This document shows positions 45,596 through 56,696 of a stretch of DNA of 64,000 bases, in pieces. Origin of the DNA: Ipomoea triloba (lineage: Eukaryota; Streptophyta; Magnoliopsida; Solanales; Convolvulaceae); the NCBI RefSeq assembly GCF_003576645.1, contig NC_044920.1, positions 8,661,554 through 8,725,553 on the forward strand, given 5' to 3'. The notes beneath the pieces were generated by a model. That model searched no databases, was not told where the DNA came from, and worked only from the letters and a program-made list of their open reading frames with translations. Each line of letters opens with the position of its first letter. Positions within the stretch are counted from its first letter, which is position 1. The translations under genes and the position numbers were made by a program.

Positions 45596-47778
45596 CTAAT
45601 AGCCCTGATCAACCAAATAATCACCCAGCCTTTCCACAACCATGTTGCACTGGCCCGGAGTCATTGGCTCATCATACATCCCAAAGAGTAAGCACTGACT
45701 AGTCTTTTTAATACAAATGCCACCAGGTCCCTGGATAAATAATTACATAGTGTCAAAACCATGCATTTTAATTTTATTTTATTTTTTTTCTTGTGGTTCA
45801 TTTTAAATCCAGCTACTTATCACCCCTTGCAATTCACCCAAATTTTGAGAAGGAAAATTATGGGTCGGCAATTAACAGAGATGCTGACATATTAAGAAAG
45901 CATAAACACATTCTCTATTGTCTATATTCCATTTCCTTATGCTTTTGACAGGTCTGTATTCCTAACAACTAGAAAACAAGTTTGAAGATATTACCTTCTT
46001 TCCTCTAATAACAGCCCCTGGCTCGCCTTGAATCACCATATATTTTGCTCCACCAAGGTGCAGCCCAGTTGGAGCAAGAGAGCCAGGTTCATCAAAATCC
46101 TTCATGATTGCAGAAATTTCTTGTGGGTTTAACTACAACATCAAAATCAAAAGTGATTGATATTAGTTCATGAACAGTAAGACATGCAAAAACAATTAAT
46201 TAGTGAGCCGAAATTATCCATCGAAAACAAAAAAACAAAAGTAGAAGATTATTTTCATCATATCAAATTAACAACTCAATAAGAAAAATACCCAAAACTT
46301 ACACAGCCCAAGAACCTGAGGATTGAAGAGTAACTATCAGATAGTGACAAAATGTATACACACTCAAGGACTATACACACACTCCCTTACCCATCATGTT
46401 TAACAAATGTGACATTGTTGATGAAAAAAAATCCAAACCTCTGTGATATTTGACAAATATAGTCAAGCTTTTTAAAGTTCACAATTTAGTACCAAAACTT
46501 GAGATATTGATGCAATTCTAGCCAACATTTTAACCATATTAAAAAGATAGCTATATATATTTTTCCAGGTCCACTCTTCCATAAACCAATTCAAATCTGA
46601 TCAGGCCCTATTCAAATCGAGTTACAAATTGCACCAACATTTCAGACGTTGGATTTTAAATTACCAACCTTTGAATTAAAATTCCATGGAAAAGTAATTA
46701 CTAGGAAGATAAATTCCATTATTTGGTTGGTGGAAAAAAAAAATTACTGGGAATATTTGGTTAGATTTTGAATTGTAAAGAATAATAAGTATAAAGATCT
46801 ATATACCCCTACAAAATAATAAAAGTAATACTCCGTCATAATTGAGAAAGAACACAAAAGAGTAAACTAATCAAGTCATCTCATTTTTCTTCCCAACTTA
46901 CATGGAAAACAAAATTCCACGTCCTACCAATGATTTTGTTTTCCTCAAATATTAAGAATGGAAAATGACTTCCATGAACCAAACACCAAAAAACAACATT
47001 TTCCTACCCTTAAAGAAAATGTTTTCCATGGAAAAACTTTTCCATCCAACCAAACATCCCCTGAGTGTGCCAAAGTGTAAAGATTTGAACTTTAATCAAT
47101 AAGCCTTTAACTTTAACAAGTATTTACTTGGAAATACACCAATAAATCTTATCACAAACATTTCAAATCAAATCTAAAAATTTTCAAAAAAATTGAAAAC
47201 CAACCAATTCTATTGCGGATAATTAACGTCGGACCCAAAACGATCAGTAAATGTAGTAGCATCACAAAAAAATGGACCTTTTAAAATAAAACCAAATAAA
47301 TAAAACTTGTAGCATTTGACAACTTACGGATCTTCAGATCAAATCAGCTGAACCGCAATATTATATTGAATCCACTGTTGCAAAAATCAGCCTAGGTGCT
47401 AGGAGTCCCTAGGGGCCGATTTGGCATTGTTAATTTTATTTATAGTGCACCGCCAGCGCTGGCGCTCGACTGGCAGCCTAGCGCCTGGGGGAACCATGAT
47501 TGAAACACAAATCAACATGCGATCATAACTAATAACTTCGTATATTTGATCAATCATCGTACAAAGTTACCATTTAATCGGATATCTAAACGCCAACACA
47601 CACGCATATATAGTCAAATAAAATGGCGATGGTATATGCGGTAATAGAAGAAGACCTGGGGGAAGGCGGAGCTCTGAGCCCAGACGCTTCCGTCGAGGCC
47701 GAGGATGGCGGCAGAGGTGAGGTGATTGCCCTCAATATCGCACATAAGGTGCTCGTCGACGTAAGTTTGCCACGACAT
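45596..47778 (-). CDS. PRF: Profilin (actin-monomer-binding protein), 131 residues
   Basis: Three exons on the minus strand: 47778-47656 (41 codons), 46132-45995 (46 codons), 45730-45596 (44 codons plus TAG). All introns are GT-AG in phase 0, at the usual plant profilin positions. Exon 1 reads [18 protein letters not shown], the hallmark N-terminus; exon 2 holds [20 protein letters not shown]; exon 3 holds [20 protein letters not shown] and ends DQGY. The total of 131 residues is the standard plant length. Profilin binds G-actin, poly-proline and phosphoinositides in the cytosol and controls filament assembly; plant profilins are also pan-allergens. Intron 1 is about 1.5 kb and contains a MITE-like repeat and a GC-rich palindromic segment. 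No defects are seen. Confidence 0.95.
46715..47062. mobile_element. MITE-like inverted-repeat element in profilin intron 1
   Basis: Ends ATTATTTGGTTGGTGGAA and its inverted relative TTCCATCCAACCAAACATCC, with TTTTCCATGGAAAA palindromes near the right end. The superfamily is uncertain because no clear target duplication was found. Confidence 0.45.
47385..47500. repeat. GC-rich palindromic segment in profilin intron 1
   Basis: AGCCTAGGTGCTAGGAGTCC pairs loosely with CAGCCTAGCGCCTGGGGG; in the middle CCGCCAGCGCTGGCGCTC is self-complementary. Sequence composition differs from the AT-rich intron. Likely a small transposon remnant. Confidence 0.4.
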
Positions 47779-47945
47779 TTTCGAAATTCTCCGATGAGAA
47801 TTTTCCGGCTATGATAGTGGTGCTTTGGGTATAGAGGAGAGGTGTGTCTGTAATGATCGAATTGAATTGGGAATAAGTACCTGTATTTATGGAGTGATAT
47901 TGGAGGTCAAAAGTCCGTAATACCCCTCTAACGTAAATACTCAGG
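47779..47945 (-). promoter_or_regulatory. Profilin 5' UTR and core promoter
   Basis: On the minus strand, ACTCCATAAATACAGG (about 47881-47896) gives a TATA-like box about 110 bp upstream of the ATG. The leader in between is CT/A-rich. Confidence 0.5.
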
Positions 47946-47971
47946 GGTAAAACCATAACTAATTAAGCGTG

Positions 47972-47972
<1 letters not shown>

Positions 47973-48010
<38 letters not shown>
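47973..48010. repeat. Poly-T tract, about 38 bp, then (CTT)n
   Basis: An uninterrupted T run followed by CCTTCTTCTTCTTCTTCC. It could be the poly-A of a minus-strand retroposon. Confidence 0.95.
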
Positions 48011-48046
48011 CCTTCTTCTTCTTCTTCCTTCAATAAGAATGAAATA

Positions 48047-48190
48047 TGACATTTTTTTAGTACTACTAACTCTATTACAAAGTAATATATGTTTTATATT
48101 TTTTCTATCTGTTATAATCCAAAGAATCAATATCTTATAACTGGATTCGATCTTGTAACCTTCCTCAAAAGAGAGCCACAAAGGTGAAAT
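48047..48190 (-). mobile_element. Probable tRNA-derived SINE, second copy
   Basis: On the minus strand: TTACAAGATCGAATCC (box B), body, then tail TTACTTTGTAATAGAGTTA-GTAGTACT and seven As. The tail matches the element at 29998-30122. Confidence 0.5.
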
Positions 48191-48217
48191 ATGATATTTA
48201 ATTACATGCAATAGTAT

Positions 48218-48270
48218 AATTGGACCATCCAATTAAAAAAGAGCGTTGTAATTGAATTTCAATTTAAAAT
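48218..48270. repeat. Left target-site duplication of the LINE
   Basis: About 53 bp starting AATTGGACCATCCAATTAA and ending AATTTAAAAT. It matches 51712-51769 with four or so substitutions and a short insertion. Confidence 0.8.
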
Positions 48271-51200
48271 GGTTGCACCATAGCTTCCAGGAGTCTGTCC
48301 GTCAGAATTGGAATTTACATGGTGATTTAAATTCGAATAAGGTTAACATGGCTGTAGCATTAAACTCATGGAATAAGAGTATGTTTGGTAATGTTTTCTA
48401 GAAGAAAAAGATATTGTAAGCCAGAACCAATGGAGTCCAACGTAGTCTAGCCATTCATGCAAGGTCGGATTTGATCAAACTGGATAAAAGACTACGTTTG
48501 GAATTAGATTAGATATTGTACCAAGAGGAACTCATATGGTTTCAGCGTTTAAGAGAAGAATTGATTACTTCTGGCGAACGGAACACTCAGTTTTACCACT
48601 TTGCTACAATGGTGAGGAATAATACTCCTAAAGTCAAGGCATTGATAAATGAAGAAAGAGTTTGGGTTACTAAAGAGAAACAATTAATAGAGCTTATGCG
48701 TAAGTATTTTGTATTACTCTTTACAGAGGAACAGAACCCTAATGATCATGAGCAGCTATATGGCAAGTTCCCTCTACTTAATGAAACTGATTGGCAAATG
48801 GTTAATAGCCCTTTTCAAGATGAGGAAATTAAGAAAGCTTTATATGATATGGACCTTGTAAGGCACCAAGACCAAATGGATTTAGTGCAGGATTTTATAA
48901 GAAAACCTGGGATACGGTGGGAAGAAGCCGATTAGATTTTGCACTAAAATTCTCTAAAGAAGGGGAGATGCGGAAAGGAAGCAATGACACTTGGATCTCC
49001 CTAATCCCGAATCCTGAGTCTACTAGCCAGTTCCGTCCGATTGGATTGTGTAATATCTCTTACACGCTTTTAACAAAAACCATGACAATAAGGCTGAAAG
49101 ATATATCAAAGAAATTAATCGGCCCCGATCAAACTAGCTTTGTCCTCGAACGTCAAATTTTAGAAAATATTCTTGTTTTCCAGGAGGTGTTAAACTCAAT
49201 GAAAGCCAAGAACGGCAATATGGGTTGGATGATCATGAAGATCGATTTAGAAAAAGCCTATGATAGACTCTCCTGGAAATTCATTGATAACACTCTAGAA
49301 GAACCCGGATTCAATTTTGTTTGGAGAAGGAACATTCTAGCATGTGTCTCGACATCGAAGCTAATAGTAGCATGGAATGGAAGCCAATCTGATTGGTTCA
49401 AACTAGAGAGAGGAATAAGACAAGGAGACCCTATCTCACCTCTTTTATTTGTATTATGTATTGAGTGACTTAGTCATCTTATAAATCATGCAGTCTATAA
49501 AGGTAGTTAGAAAGGAATTAAACTGTCTAAGCAAGGACTTCACTTGTCTCACCTCTTCTTTGCATATGACATGGTACTCTTTAGGGAGACCACAATTGCG
49601 CAGGCAGAAGTTATGAAGAGATGTATGGCTACGTTTTGCAAAAGCTCAGGACAAAAGGTCAACTTCCAGAAGTCCAGCATTTTCTTTTCAAAAAATACCC
49701 AGGAGGAAGACCAAAAGAAGATAGTGGACTTGATGTGGATTCTTAAAGTTTCAGATTTGAGAAAGTATTTAGGTGTTCCCTCGATCCATGGTAGACTGAA
49801 GAAGGAATCTTTTATGTGAATCCTCGATAGAATACAGAACAAACTAGCAGGTTGGAAGACCAAATCTCTCTCCTTGGCCGGCAGACTTGTCCTTGCACAA
49901 TCAGTTTTATCGACAATCCCATTTTATGTGGTGCAAACAACTTTGATACCTAATGGGGTGATCTCATCTATTGAGAAATTAATTTGAAATTTCTTATGGG
50001 GCAGTTCTACAGATGGTAGGAAGTGCCATTTGATTAATTGGGATACAGTAACTTCAAATAAATCATGCGGAGGATTGGGGATACGAAGAATGAAGCAAAT
50101 AAATAGAGCATTTCTTGCAAAACTTGGCTGGAGAATTATGCAAGAAGAGGATTGTTTATGGACACGTTTACTTAAAGCAAAGTATGCAATCACTCCATCA
50201 GATTGTGCTTTGTGGCAGCCAAAGAATAACATGTCTAATGCCTGGAGAGGCATACTAAAATCAGTTCCTATCCTACAAAAGGGAATGAGAAAACTGGTAA
50301 GAAATGGGAGGGATACCCGATTTTGGTTAGATACTTGGTTGGGGGATCGTCCACTTGAAGGGCTAGCTATCAATCCGATACTTCAAACCCAGATGGGCAA
50401 TTCAATGGCTAGCTATTGGAATAGTAGATTAGGATGGAAATGGGATCAATTAGAAGACCTGCTGCCAGCGAAAATCTTGGATAAGCTGGCCGCAATTCTC
50501 ATACATGATGAACTTGGGGCATATGTTTTTACTAGCTGGAAAGAAGAGTCCTATGGCAACTTCTCTGTAAGCTCAGCGTACGATATTGCTGTTGATACAG
50601 TCGAATCGATCGAGGCTTCTAAGTGGAATACAATTTGGAAATTGAAAGTGCCTAATCGTATCAGTACATTCTTATGGCTATCTAGGCATGGAAGAATTTT
50701 GACTAACAGCAGCAAGATAAAGAGCGGGCTAACTAATTGTGATAAGTGCTAGTTCTGTAGAGACATGACTGAGGATACAGAGCATGTACTGCGTAGGTGC
50801 CCGAAGGCAGGTGAGATTTGGAGGAAAATTTTCCAAAATACTTACACAAGGACTAAGACTACACCATTTTTGAAATGGTTTGACGACGGGATTGCGGGGA
50901 AAGGCCATGGAAACAAACCAAGCAATGACAACAATCTGTTTACGATTACATTGTGGTGGATTTGGAAGTACCAAAACGAGGCTATCTTTAATAACTCAGT
51001 GAGACCTCTCCAAGCCAAAGTTACATGGATTATGTCTCAAATGGATGAAATCAGCAGAACATTCACCAGAGGGCAAATCCATGAGAGTGCAGTTGTATCA
51101 AACTCTTGGACAGAGTTGATATGGACAAAACCTCAAGATGGGTTCGTCAAACTGAATATAGATGGTTCGGTGGACTATTCTACAAGCACAGCGGGATGCG

Positions 51201-51711
51201 GAGGTGTAATAATAGACATCACTGGTAGATGGAAGGGGGCGTATGTCTACAACATTGGGACATGCTCTCCCCTTCAAGCTGAAGCTTGGGCCCTCTCGAG
51301 AGGAATACAACTCACCGTTTCCATGGGGTTCAAAAAAGTTATTCTTGAAAGAGACTCCTCGGTGATTGTGGAAAGCCTTTGCAAAGAATCTACACCTAGC
51401 ATCGTGGCTTACGATATCCTTAAGGCATGTAAACAGGAGTTGAAGTACTTTGAAAACTGGCAAGTTTTGGCAGTTACACGCGAACAGAACTTCGTCGCAG
51501 ATATTCTCGCTAGGAGTGCTAAGGGGTTTTCTGTTTTCGAAAGGAATGCATATACTAGTTGATCCACCATATGATATTCTAAGTATTCTAGATGATGATG
51601 TTGCTGGTTATCCCTCATGGCGCAATGCTTGTATTTTAGGCTGATGATTCTGGCCAACTATCTTTGGGTGTTCCCCTTCCTTATAGATATAAAAAAAAAT
51701 TTAAAAAAAAA
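48271..51711 (+). mobile_element. 5'-truncated L1-type LINE (non-LTR retrotransposon)
   Basis: ORF1 and the endonuclease are missing; homology begins at the ALNSWNKSMFGNVF region just before the reverse transcriptase. Frames 48516-48935, 48917-49468, 49544-49819, 50030-50752 and 50765-51562 carry successive parts. RT motif A is KIDLEKAYDRLSW. Motif B is GIRQGDPISPLLFVL. Motif C is altered to FFAYDMVLF, where FADD is usual, so a catalytic Asp is lost. A zf-RVT block follows (DTEHVLRRCPKAGEIWRKI). A C-terminal RNase H domain (FVKLNIDGSVDYST, LQAEAWALSRG) completes it, as in plant L1 elements. The element ends in an A-rich tail (51690-51711) and is flanked by long duplications. It is inactive. 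Confidence 0.9.
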
Positions 51712-51769
51712 AATTGGATCATCGAATTAAGAAAGAGCGTTGTAATTGAATTTCTAAACAATTTAAAAT
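51712..51769. repeat. Right target-site duplication of the LINE
   Basis: AATTGGATCATCGAATTAAG to AATTTAAAAT. Copy of 48218-48270, directly after the A-rich tail. Confidence 0.8.
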
Positions 51770-52340
51770 CATGTAATTAATTAAACGTAAGTATAGTGCC
51801 AACTACCATGTAGTGTGATAACATTCCGATTACCATTCTAACTGGGTGGTCATTAGTGGATCTTTAGTGTGGTGGCGTCGGTTGAGTTCAACCCCTACTC
51901 GATTCGAGACGTGACGTCGTGGCTTACCATAGAGTGATGTGGTTAAATAGTTAACATCCACCTACTTATCACCAATTGGTGTTTAGTAGAATATGGCAAC
52001 CAGATAGCCAAAAAAATCTATACTTAAGTGTGCTTGACTTACAGTAGTCATGAAGACAAAGAAAAAATATAAAATGGGGTGCATAAGATGCAAAGACAAC
52101 AGGCAACAATTGAGAGAATTGCGTAGTTTTGCTTGGGTTTTTAAATTTAAAAAAAAAAATTTTTTTAACCCCTCCGTGCATGAATTCGAACTCAATCAAC
52201 TGCTGCTCAAAATTTCTAATCAATAGCTGAGATGCTTTGATGATTGTTGGATGGACGTTTGAGATTCAACCCCATTTTTCACTTAGAAGAATAGCTGCAC
52301 CTAATCTCTCTCTCTCTCTCTCTCTCTTGTGCATATATAT
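51770..52340. other. Intergenic; contains (CT)n at 52303-52327
   Basis: No gene. 51840-51930 includes a SINE-like phrase (GGTTGAGTTCAACCCC) that I could not extend to a full element. The CT microsatellite is about 12 units. Confidence 0.5.
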
Positions 52341-52341
52341 A

Positions 52342-52600
52342 TAGGTCCCTAATTAGGTGAGAACCTGTGGACAAATCAAAACCATTGATCTAGCAGATCT
52401 GACGGTTCAAAATAAACAAACTTTGTAATATTTATGAAAAAGACCCCGCTCATTTTAAAAAATTGTAATATTTATGAAAATAATCCCGCTTAATTTTTAC
52501 TTGATTTCTCATCAATCAGATCTTGCAGATCAATACTTTGGATTTGTCCACACGTTCTGACATGGGAAGTTTGTTCTCATGTGATTAGGATTCTATGGGC
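52342..52600. mobile_element. Inverted-repeat MITE, about 260 bp
   Basis: The left arm CCTAATTAGGTGAGAACCTG...GTGGACAAATC..ATTGATCT..CAGATCTGA is repeated inverted on the right (CAGATCTTGCAGATCAAT..GATTTGTCCACACGTTCTG..TTCTCATGTGATTAGG). Arms are about 60-70 bp with indels. A partial third relative (GAGGACTATGAGGACAAATC) lies at 52640. Confidence 0.65.
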
Positions 52601-53093
52601 CGTTATTCACATGAGGACACTAATTAATAGAGGACTATGAGGACAAATCATAACCATCCATAGCAAAGCATTACATGGTTGAGATTAGATATGATTAACC
52701 AAGGGAATCACGTTTAAAAATGTATATTAAGGGCAAATAAGAAATTTGATAGAAATTATAATTAAAGAAGGATTATAATTAACATACAAAGCGTTGGAGA
52801 TCAAACATAATTATGGTAGACAGTTTCTTCATCCTGACCAGTGTTTATAACTCACGACTAACTTCAACAATGCAATAAAAAAAACCACAAGTTGACGAAG
52901 CTGCCATGGATTAAGATTGACGGAGGGAGTTCGAGCAGAGTATAGAGACGACAACCATCTACGGTAAGTAACGCAAATTCAACCCTTAATATATGTTTGA
53001 TTTAAACATAAGCCTGGGAATGAGTTTGGGGGAAAACATGGTATGTGGGAAAAACATATGCATTAATACAGTTAGTAGCGAATGGTTGGGAAA
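52601..53093. other. Intergenic, no gene recognised
   Basis: Unique AT-rich sequence running up to the chromovirus insertion site. The 5 bases before the element are GATTA (53094-53098), the expected half of its target duplication. Confidence 0.5.
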
Positions 53094-53254
53094 GATTATG
53101 TAACACCCCGACTCGGCTATACCGAACAATCGGAGTAGTTACCGCCACACCTAAACTATACCCAATCACATACAGATAGGATTCATTCTAGATGCACAGG
53201 CTAAAGATAAGAAAACTGTACCATATCGTCGTAAGCATCATAACTTGATATGCA

Positions 53255-53262
53255 TTTTTATA
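53255..53262 (-). promoter_or_regulatory. TATA box in the chromovirus LTR
   Basis: Minus-strand TGCTATAAAAATGC. The same site is in the 5' LTR at 63674-63681, about 160 bp before its end, so one possible transcription start is near 63645. Further upstream starts are possible given the exon-like structure of the LTR. Confidence 0.5.
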
Positions 53263-53494
53263 GCATCAGCAAAAGAGTAGCTAAACTAGCTACCGACATG
53301 TACCATGGTTTAGTTACAGCCCATCAAGAGAGTTTGAGCTAGACCCAACCTTACTAGCCATCTTAGAACTAGCATGGGGCTACAAAAGATATATACACAA
53401 AAAGGCCAGACTTGACTTCCCACCCTAGGCACTATCTAGTCTAACGAGTGGTACACCGGGCCAGTATACGTGCCCCAAACGAGATGCCACTCAC

Positions 53495-53906
53495 CCTCGA
53501 ACCAGGTGATGTGGTCCAGGAAGTTGCAAGTGTTGATGTACATCATCCACTCCTCATGATAATCCGGAGGACTCGGGTCCCACGGATAAGGGTAGCGAAC
53601 GACAAACTCAAGGGGGTCACTCTCAGGTAAAACCTACATGGGATAAAACCCATAGCTCGCCTGAATGACATCCATAGGACACCACGGATCGACGGGGGTA
53701 GGAGACCAAACAGGTACCACTGGTGAGACCAGAGTGGAAACGGGGTCAGGAGTACAAGCCAGAACTGGAGGGTCTGGAGCATAGCCAGGAGCAAACGGGT
53801 CATCATCTGATAGGTACTGTACATAGTCGTCATAATCTAAAACGGGGAACACAAACTCTGATGGATCAGAGTCCTCGGGGCTGCACGAGCCCACGCTAGA
53901 TTGCAT
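53495..53906 (-). CDS. LTR-embedded conserved ORF (exon-like), function unknown
   Basis: Starts ATG at 53906 directly after TCCTTTATCAG (acceptor-like) and runs to a donor-like GAGG/GTGAGT at 53495. It encodes SSVGSCSPEDSDPSEFVFPV, then DYDDYVQYLSDDDPFAPGY, a Pro/Val-rich middle and GFYPM. One in-frame TAG (53633-53631) follows, after which the frame continues open with YPYPWDPSPPDYHEEW, CNFLDH and TWFEG. The same protein order is found at 1124-1527. The partial 5' LTR at 63518-64000 carries the same donor (about 63908) and adjoining codons. The single stop may be a recent mutation or a read-through codon. Confidence 0.45.
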
Positions 53907-54295
53907 CTGATAAAGGACACAATGAAGTGTAGTTAGCACGACGGCTAACTAAGGAAATCCATTGTCACTCAAAAGTAAACAAAGGTTTTGGAAATATAAT
54001 AATAATTTGAAAGCTGTAAGCTTTACCCATAAGTTGAAATCTACCTGCAACCAGATTAACAACAAAAGAAAGTATAGCATAGCGTATGAGTGACATCAGC
54101 ATATAATACTTTCATTTCCGAGAATTTCCATCATTTAACTCAAAATAGAGAGTTCAACAACACACACTTTACTGTTCAAAATTCGTGACATTTTATTCTT
54201 CAACATAGTTACGGAGTAACTAAATTTTCATAGTTAGAAAAATTTACTTAGTTTCCCCCTGGATAAGTGCAAGGCATTCTCGAAATATTTTCAAG

Positions 54296-54583
54296 AACCT
54301 CGGGCCACGGCATTCATGCCTCCCGCAGGTCGAACATCTCAATAACCTCGGGCCACGGCACCCATGCCTCCCGCAGGTCAAACATCTCAACAACTTCGGG
54401 CCACGGCTCACAAGCCTCCCGCAAGTCAAACATCTCAACAACTTCGGGCCACGGCTCACAAGCCTCCCGCAAGTCAAACATCTCAACAACTTCGGGCCAC
54501 GGCTCACAAGCCTCCCGCAAGTCAAACATCTCAACAACTTCGGGCCACGGCTCACAAGCCTCCCGCAAGTCAAACATCTCAAC
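54296..54583. repeat. 48-bp minisatellite in the LTR, 6 copies
   Basis: The unit starts AACTTCGGGCCACGGCTCAC, with starts at 54296, 54344, 54392, 54440, 54488 and 54536. The first two copies are slightly diverged. Being a multiple of 3 it leaves long open frames on both strands, which are not taken as genes. Confidence 0.97.
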
Positions 54584-54697
54584 AACTTTATCCAGAAACT
54601 AAGGTTTTCAAAACATTCTTTCTTTCCTTGAGTTTAATTAATATTTTCACATAATGTCTCAAAACAATTATTTTTACCCAAACATGTTTCCAAAAAT

Positions 54698-55288
54698 ACC
54701 CGTATTTGTCAAATGACTTTTCACCATAAATTCCCAAGTGACAAGGGACACACTTGTTTCTTAAAAACACGATTTTTCTCCAAATTGATGAACATAACTT
54801 ACAAAATAATATTTGAACTTTCAAAAATTGACTCGGTTGCTCGTAGGCCTTCCAAACATCATAACATTCAGGAGCAAAAACATCGGAAGAAAGTTCGGTC
54901 GAAAACGGATCCGCGTCGCGCAGACTCGCGGATGTCCGTAACGCCGGATGCACGGCGGACGCGCCCGTCCAGGCCGCGCCCGCCCGTTCGGCNACCCGTA
55001 TTTGTCAAATGACTTTTCACCATAAATTCCCAAGTGACAAGGGACACACTTGTTTCTTAAAAACACGATTTTTCTCCAAATTGATGAACATAACTTACAA
55101 AATAATATTTGAACTTTCAAAAATTGACTCGGTTGCTCGTAGGCCTTCCAAACATCATAACATTCAGGAGCAAAAACATCGGAAGAAAGTTCGGTCGAAA
55201 ACGGATCCGCGTCGCGCAGACTCGCGGATGTCCGTAACGCCGGATGCACGGCGGACGCGCCCGTCCAGGCCGCGCCCGCCCGTTCGGC
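54698..55288. other. Assembly artefact: 295-bp perfect duplication around an N
   Basis: 54698-54992 and 54994-55288 are identical over 295 bp, both starting ACCCGTATTTGTC and ending CGTTCGGC, separated by one N at 54993. This is how an overlap left unmerged at a contig join looks. Confidence 0.9.
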
Positions 55289-56580
55289 TTAATGCCGAAA
55301 TACTAGACACCCACGGACGCGCAGCGGACGCGCGTCCGTGATCGCGTCCGGCCTTTCGGCCGTGACGCCGAAACATTGGACGTCGATGGACGCATGGTGG
55401 ACGTGCGTCCACGGCCGCGTCCATCCGGATCTGCCAACTTCGGGCAGTAAAAACCGGGTTGCAACGCCTCGATTCTTCACTATTTTCACAAGTATAGGCC
55501 TATATGGACATAAACACAACATATACATGCATAAAGTAGCTATGAACATGCATACAAAAATTACCAAAATTCAAAGTGTAGTCCTTTGAGCCAACTTGTA
55601 GATCCACAAACTTAACACATAATTTTCACATAAAATTCCTTGTCACATGATTTACTAGCATTTGTTCATTTTCAAGTGACTAAACCAACTTAAGGGATTC
55701 CTTACCTCCCAAGTAGATTTTTAATACCGTAGAAAAGTTGTGATCTTCTCCTTCGAAAATCTCACCGAAGATCCTAAACAATAATCACCATAATAACAAC
55801 ATTTTCATGAATCCTTAGCTTAAACTTAAGTTCTAGGGAGGATTCTAGCCATATTAATCGAATAAAACCAAAGTTTTACCTATTATGGAAGCACTTGTGT
55901 TGAAGAAAATAGCTATGGAGTTCTTGGATCTAAGAGGAAGATGATAATTTTTTTCTCTCTTCTTTTCCTTCTTGATTTTTCGAAAATGAGAGTGGGAGTG
56001 ATGGGAAAGATAACTTGAAGCTTAAGCCAACTAGTATGATCATCTCATACCTTCATATGACAATTAATATTTAATTACCATGTGGTAATAATGGTGACAC
56101 TTGTCAAAATTCCATGGTGGATCATGAAGAGTAGGATTTATTTTGCAAGTTTGGGATTAAATCAGATAAAAGTTTGGAGGATTATAACTTAATTCGGGAA
56201 AATTCTAATACCAAAATTATTCTAAAAATAATCCCGTCATTAACCACTAAAATCGGGAAATTTTCGGTATCTCGCGAAATACAGTGGTACGAAGGTCCGT
56301 AACAATCTCATTCTTACAGTCCATTTAATTTTCACTTGAACTAAGTAGGAAGTTCAGGCTTAATCGTATCATGCTTAATAATCCATTTCCTAGGAAAATT
56401 CGAATTGTATATACATCCTTAAAAATTTTTCGGTTCGTTACCGGTACGTAGATCGCAACTTATTAATTACTAGTCTAAAAAAAAAATTTTCAAAGTACCG
56501 AGAGATCTTCCCGTAAATGTCATAGCCTAAAAAAAAAAAATTTCGAACCCTAATCTTATCGGAATAGACGAGGGGTTACA

Positions 56581-56594
56581 GTCTTCCTCCCTTA
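56581..56594 (-). other. Polypurine tract of the chromovirus
   Basis: Minus-strand TAAGGGAGGAAGAC immediately precedes the 3' LTR start. It serves as the plus-strand DNA primer in reverse transcription. Confidence 0.8.
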
Positions 56595-56696
56595 AAATAG
56601 TTTCGTCTCCGAAACTTCCTTTTCGTCATCCGTGGATTCAAAGTAGATTACTACTCACCTTCTATTATTCTTAACGAATTCCTAGTATGCCTAATC

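Larger units (their letters stand above)
53099..56580 (-). repeat. 3' LTR of the chromovirus, 3482 bp as assembled
   Basis: Plus-strand ends TGTAACACCCCG and AGGGGTTACA. It contains a TATA box on the minus strand (TATAAAAA, 53255-53262), a coding exon-like block (53495-53906), a 48-bp minisatellite (54296-54583) and a 295-bp duplication around an N that is probably an assembly error, so the true length is about 3.19 kb. 55300-55440 is unusually CG-rich (GGACGCGCGTCCGTG). Confidence 0.92.

Noticed and set aside
47623..47814. 63-codon plus-strand open frame
   Set aside because: Antisense shadow of profilin exon 1.
47963..48232. Minus-strand frame ending in poly-Lys
   Set aside because: Runs through a SINE and the poly-T tract.
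51840..51930. Possible SINE or tRNA-like sequence (GGTTGAGTTCAACCCC)
   Set aside because: No matching box A, tail or duplication, and no cloverleaf could be built by eye.
54244..54654. Four long open frames on both strands
   Set aside because: All come from the 48-bp minisatellite, whose unit is a multiple of three.
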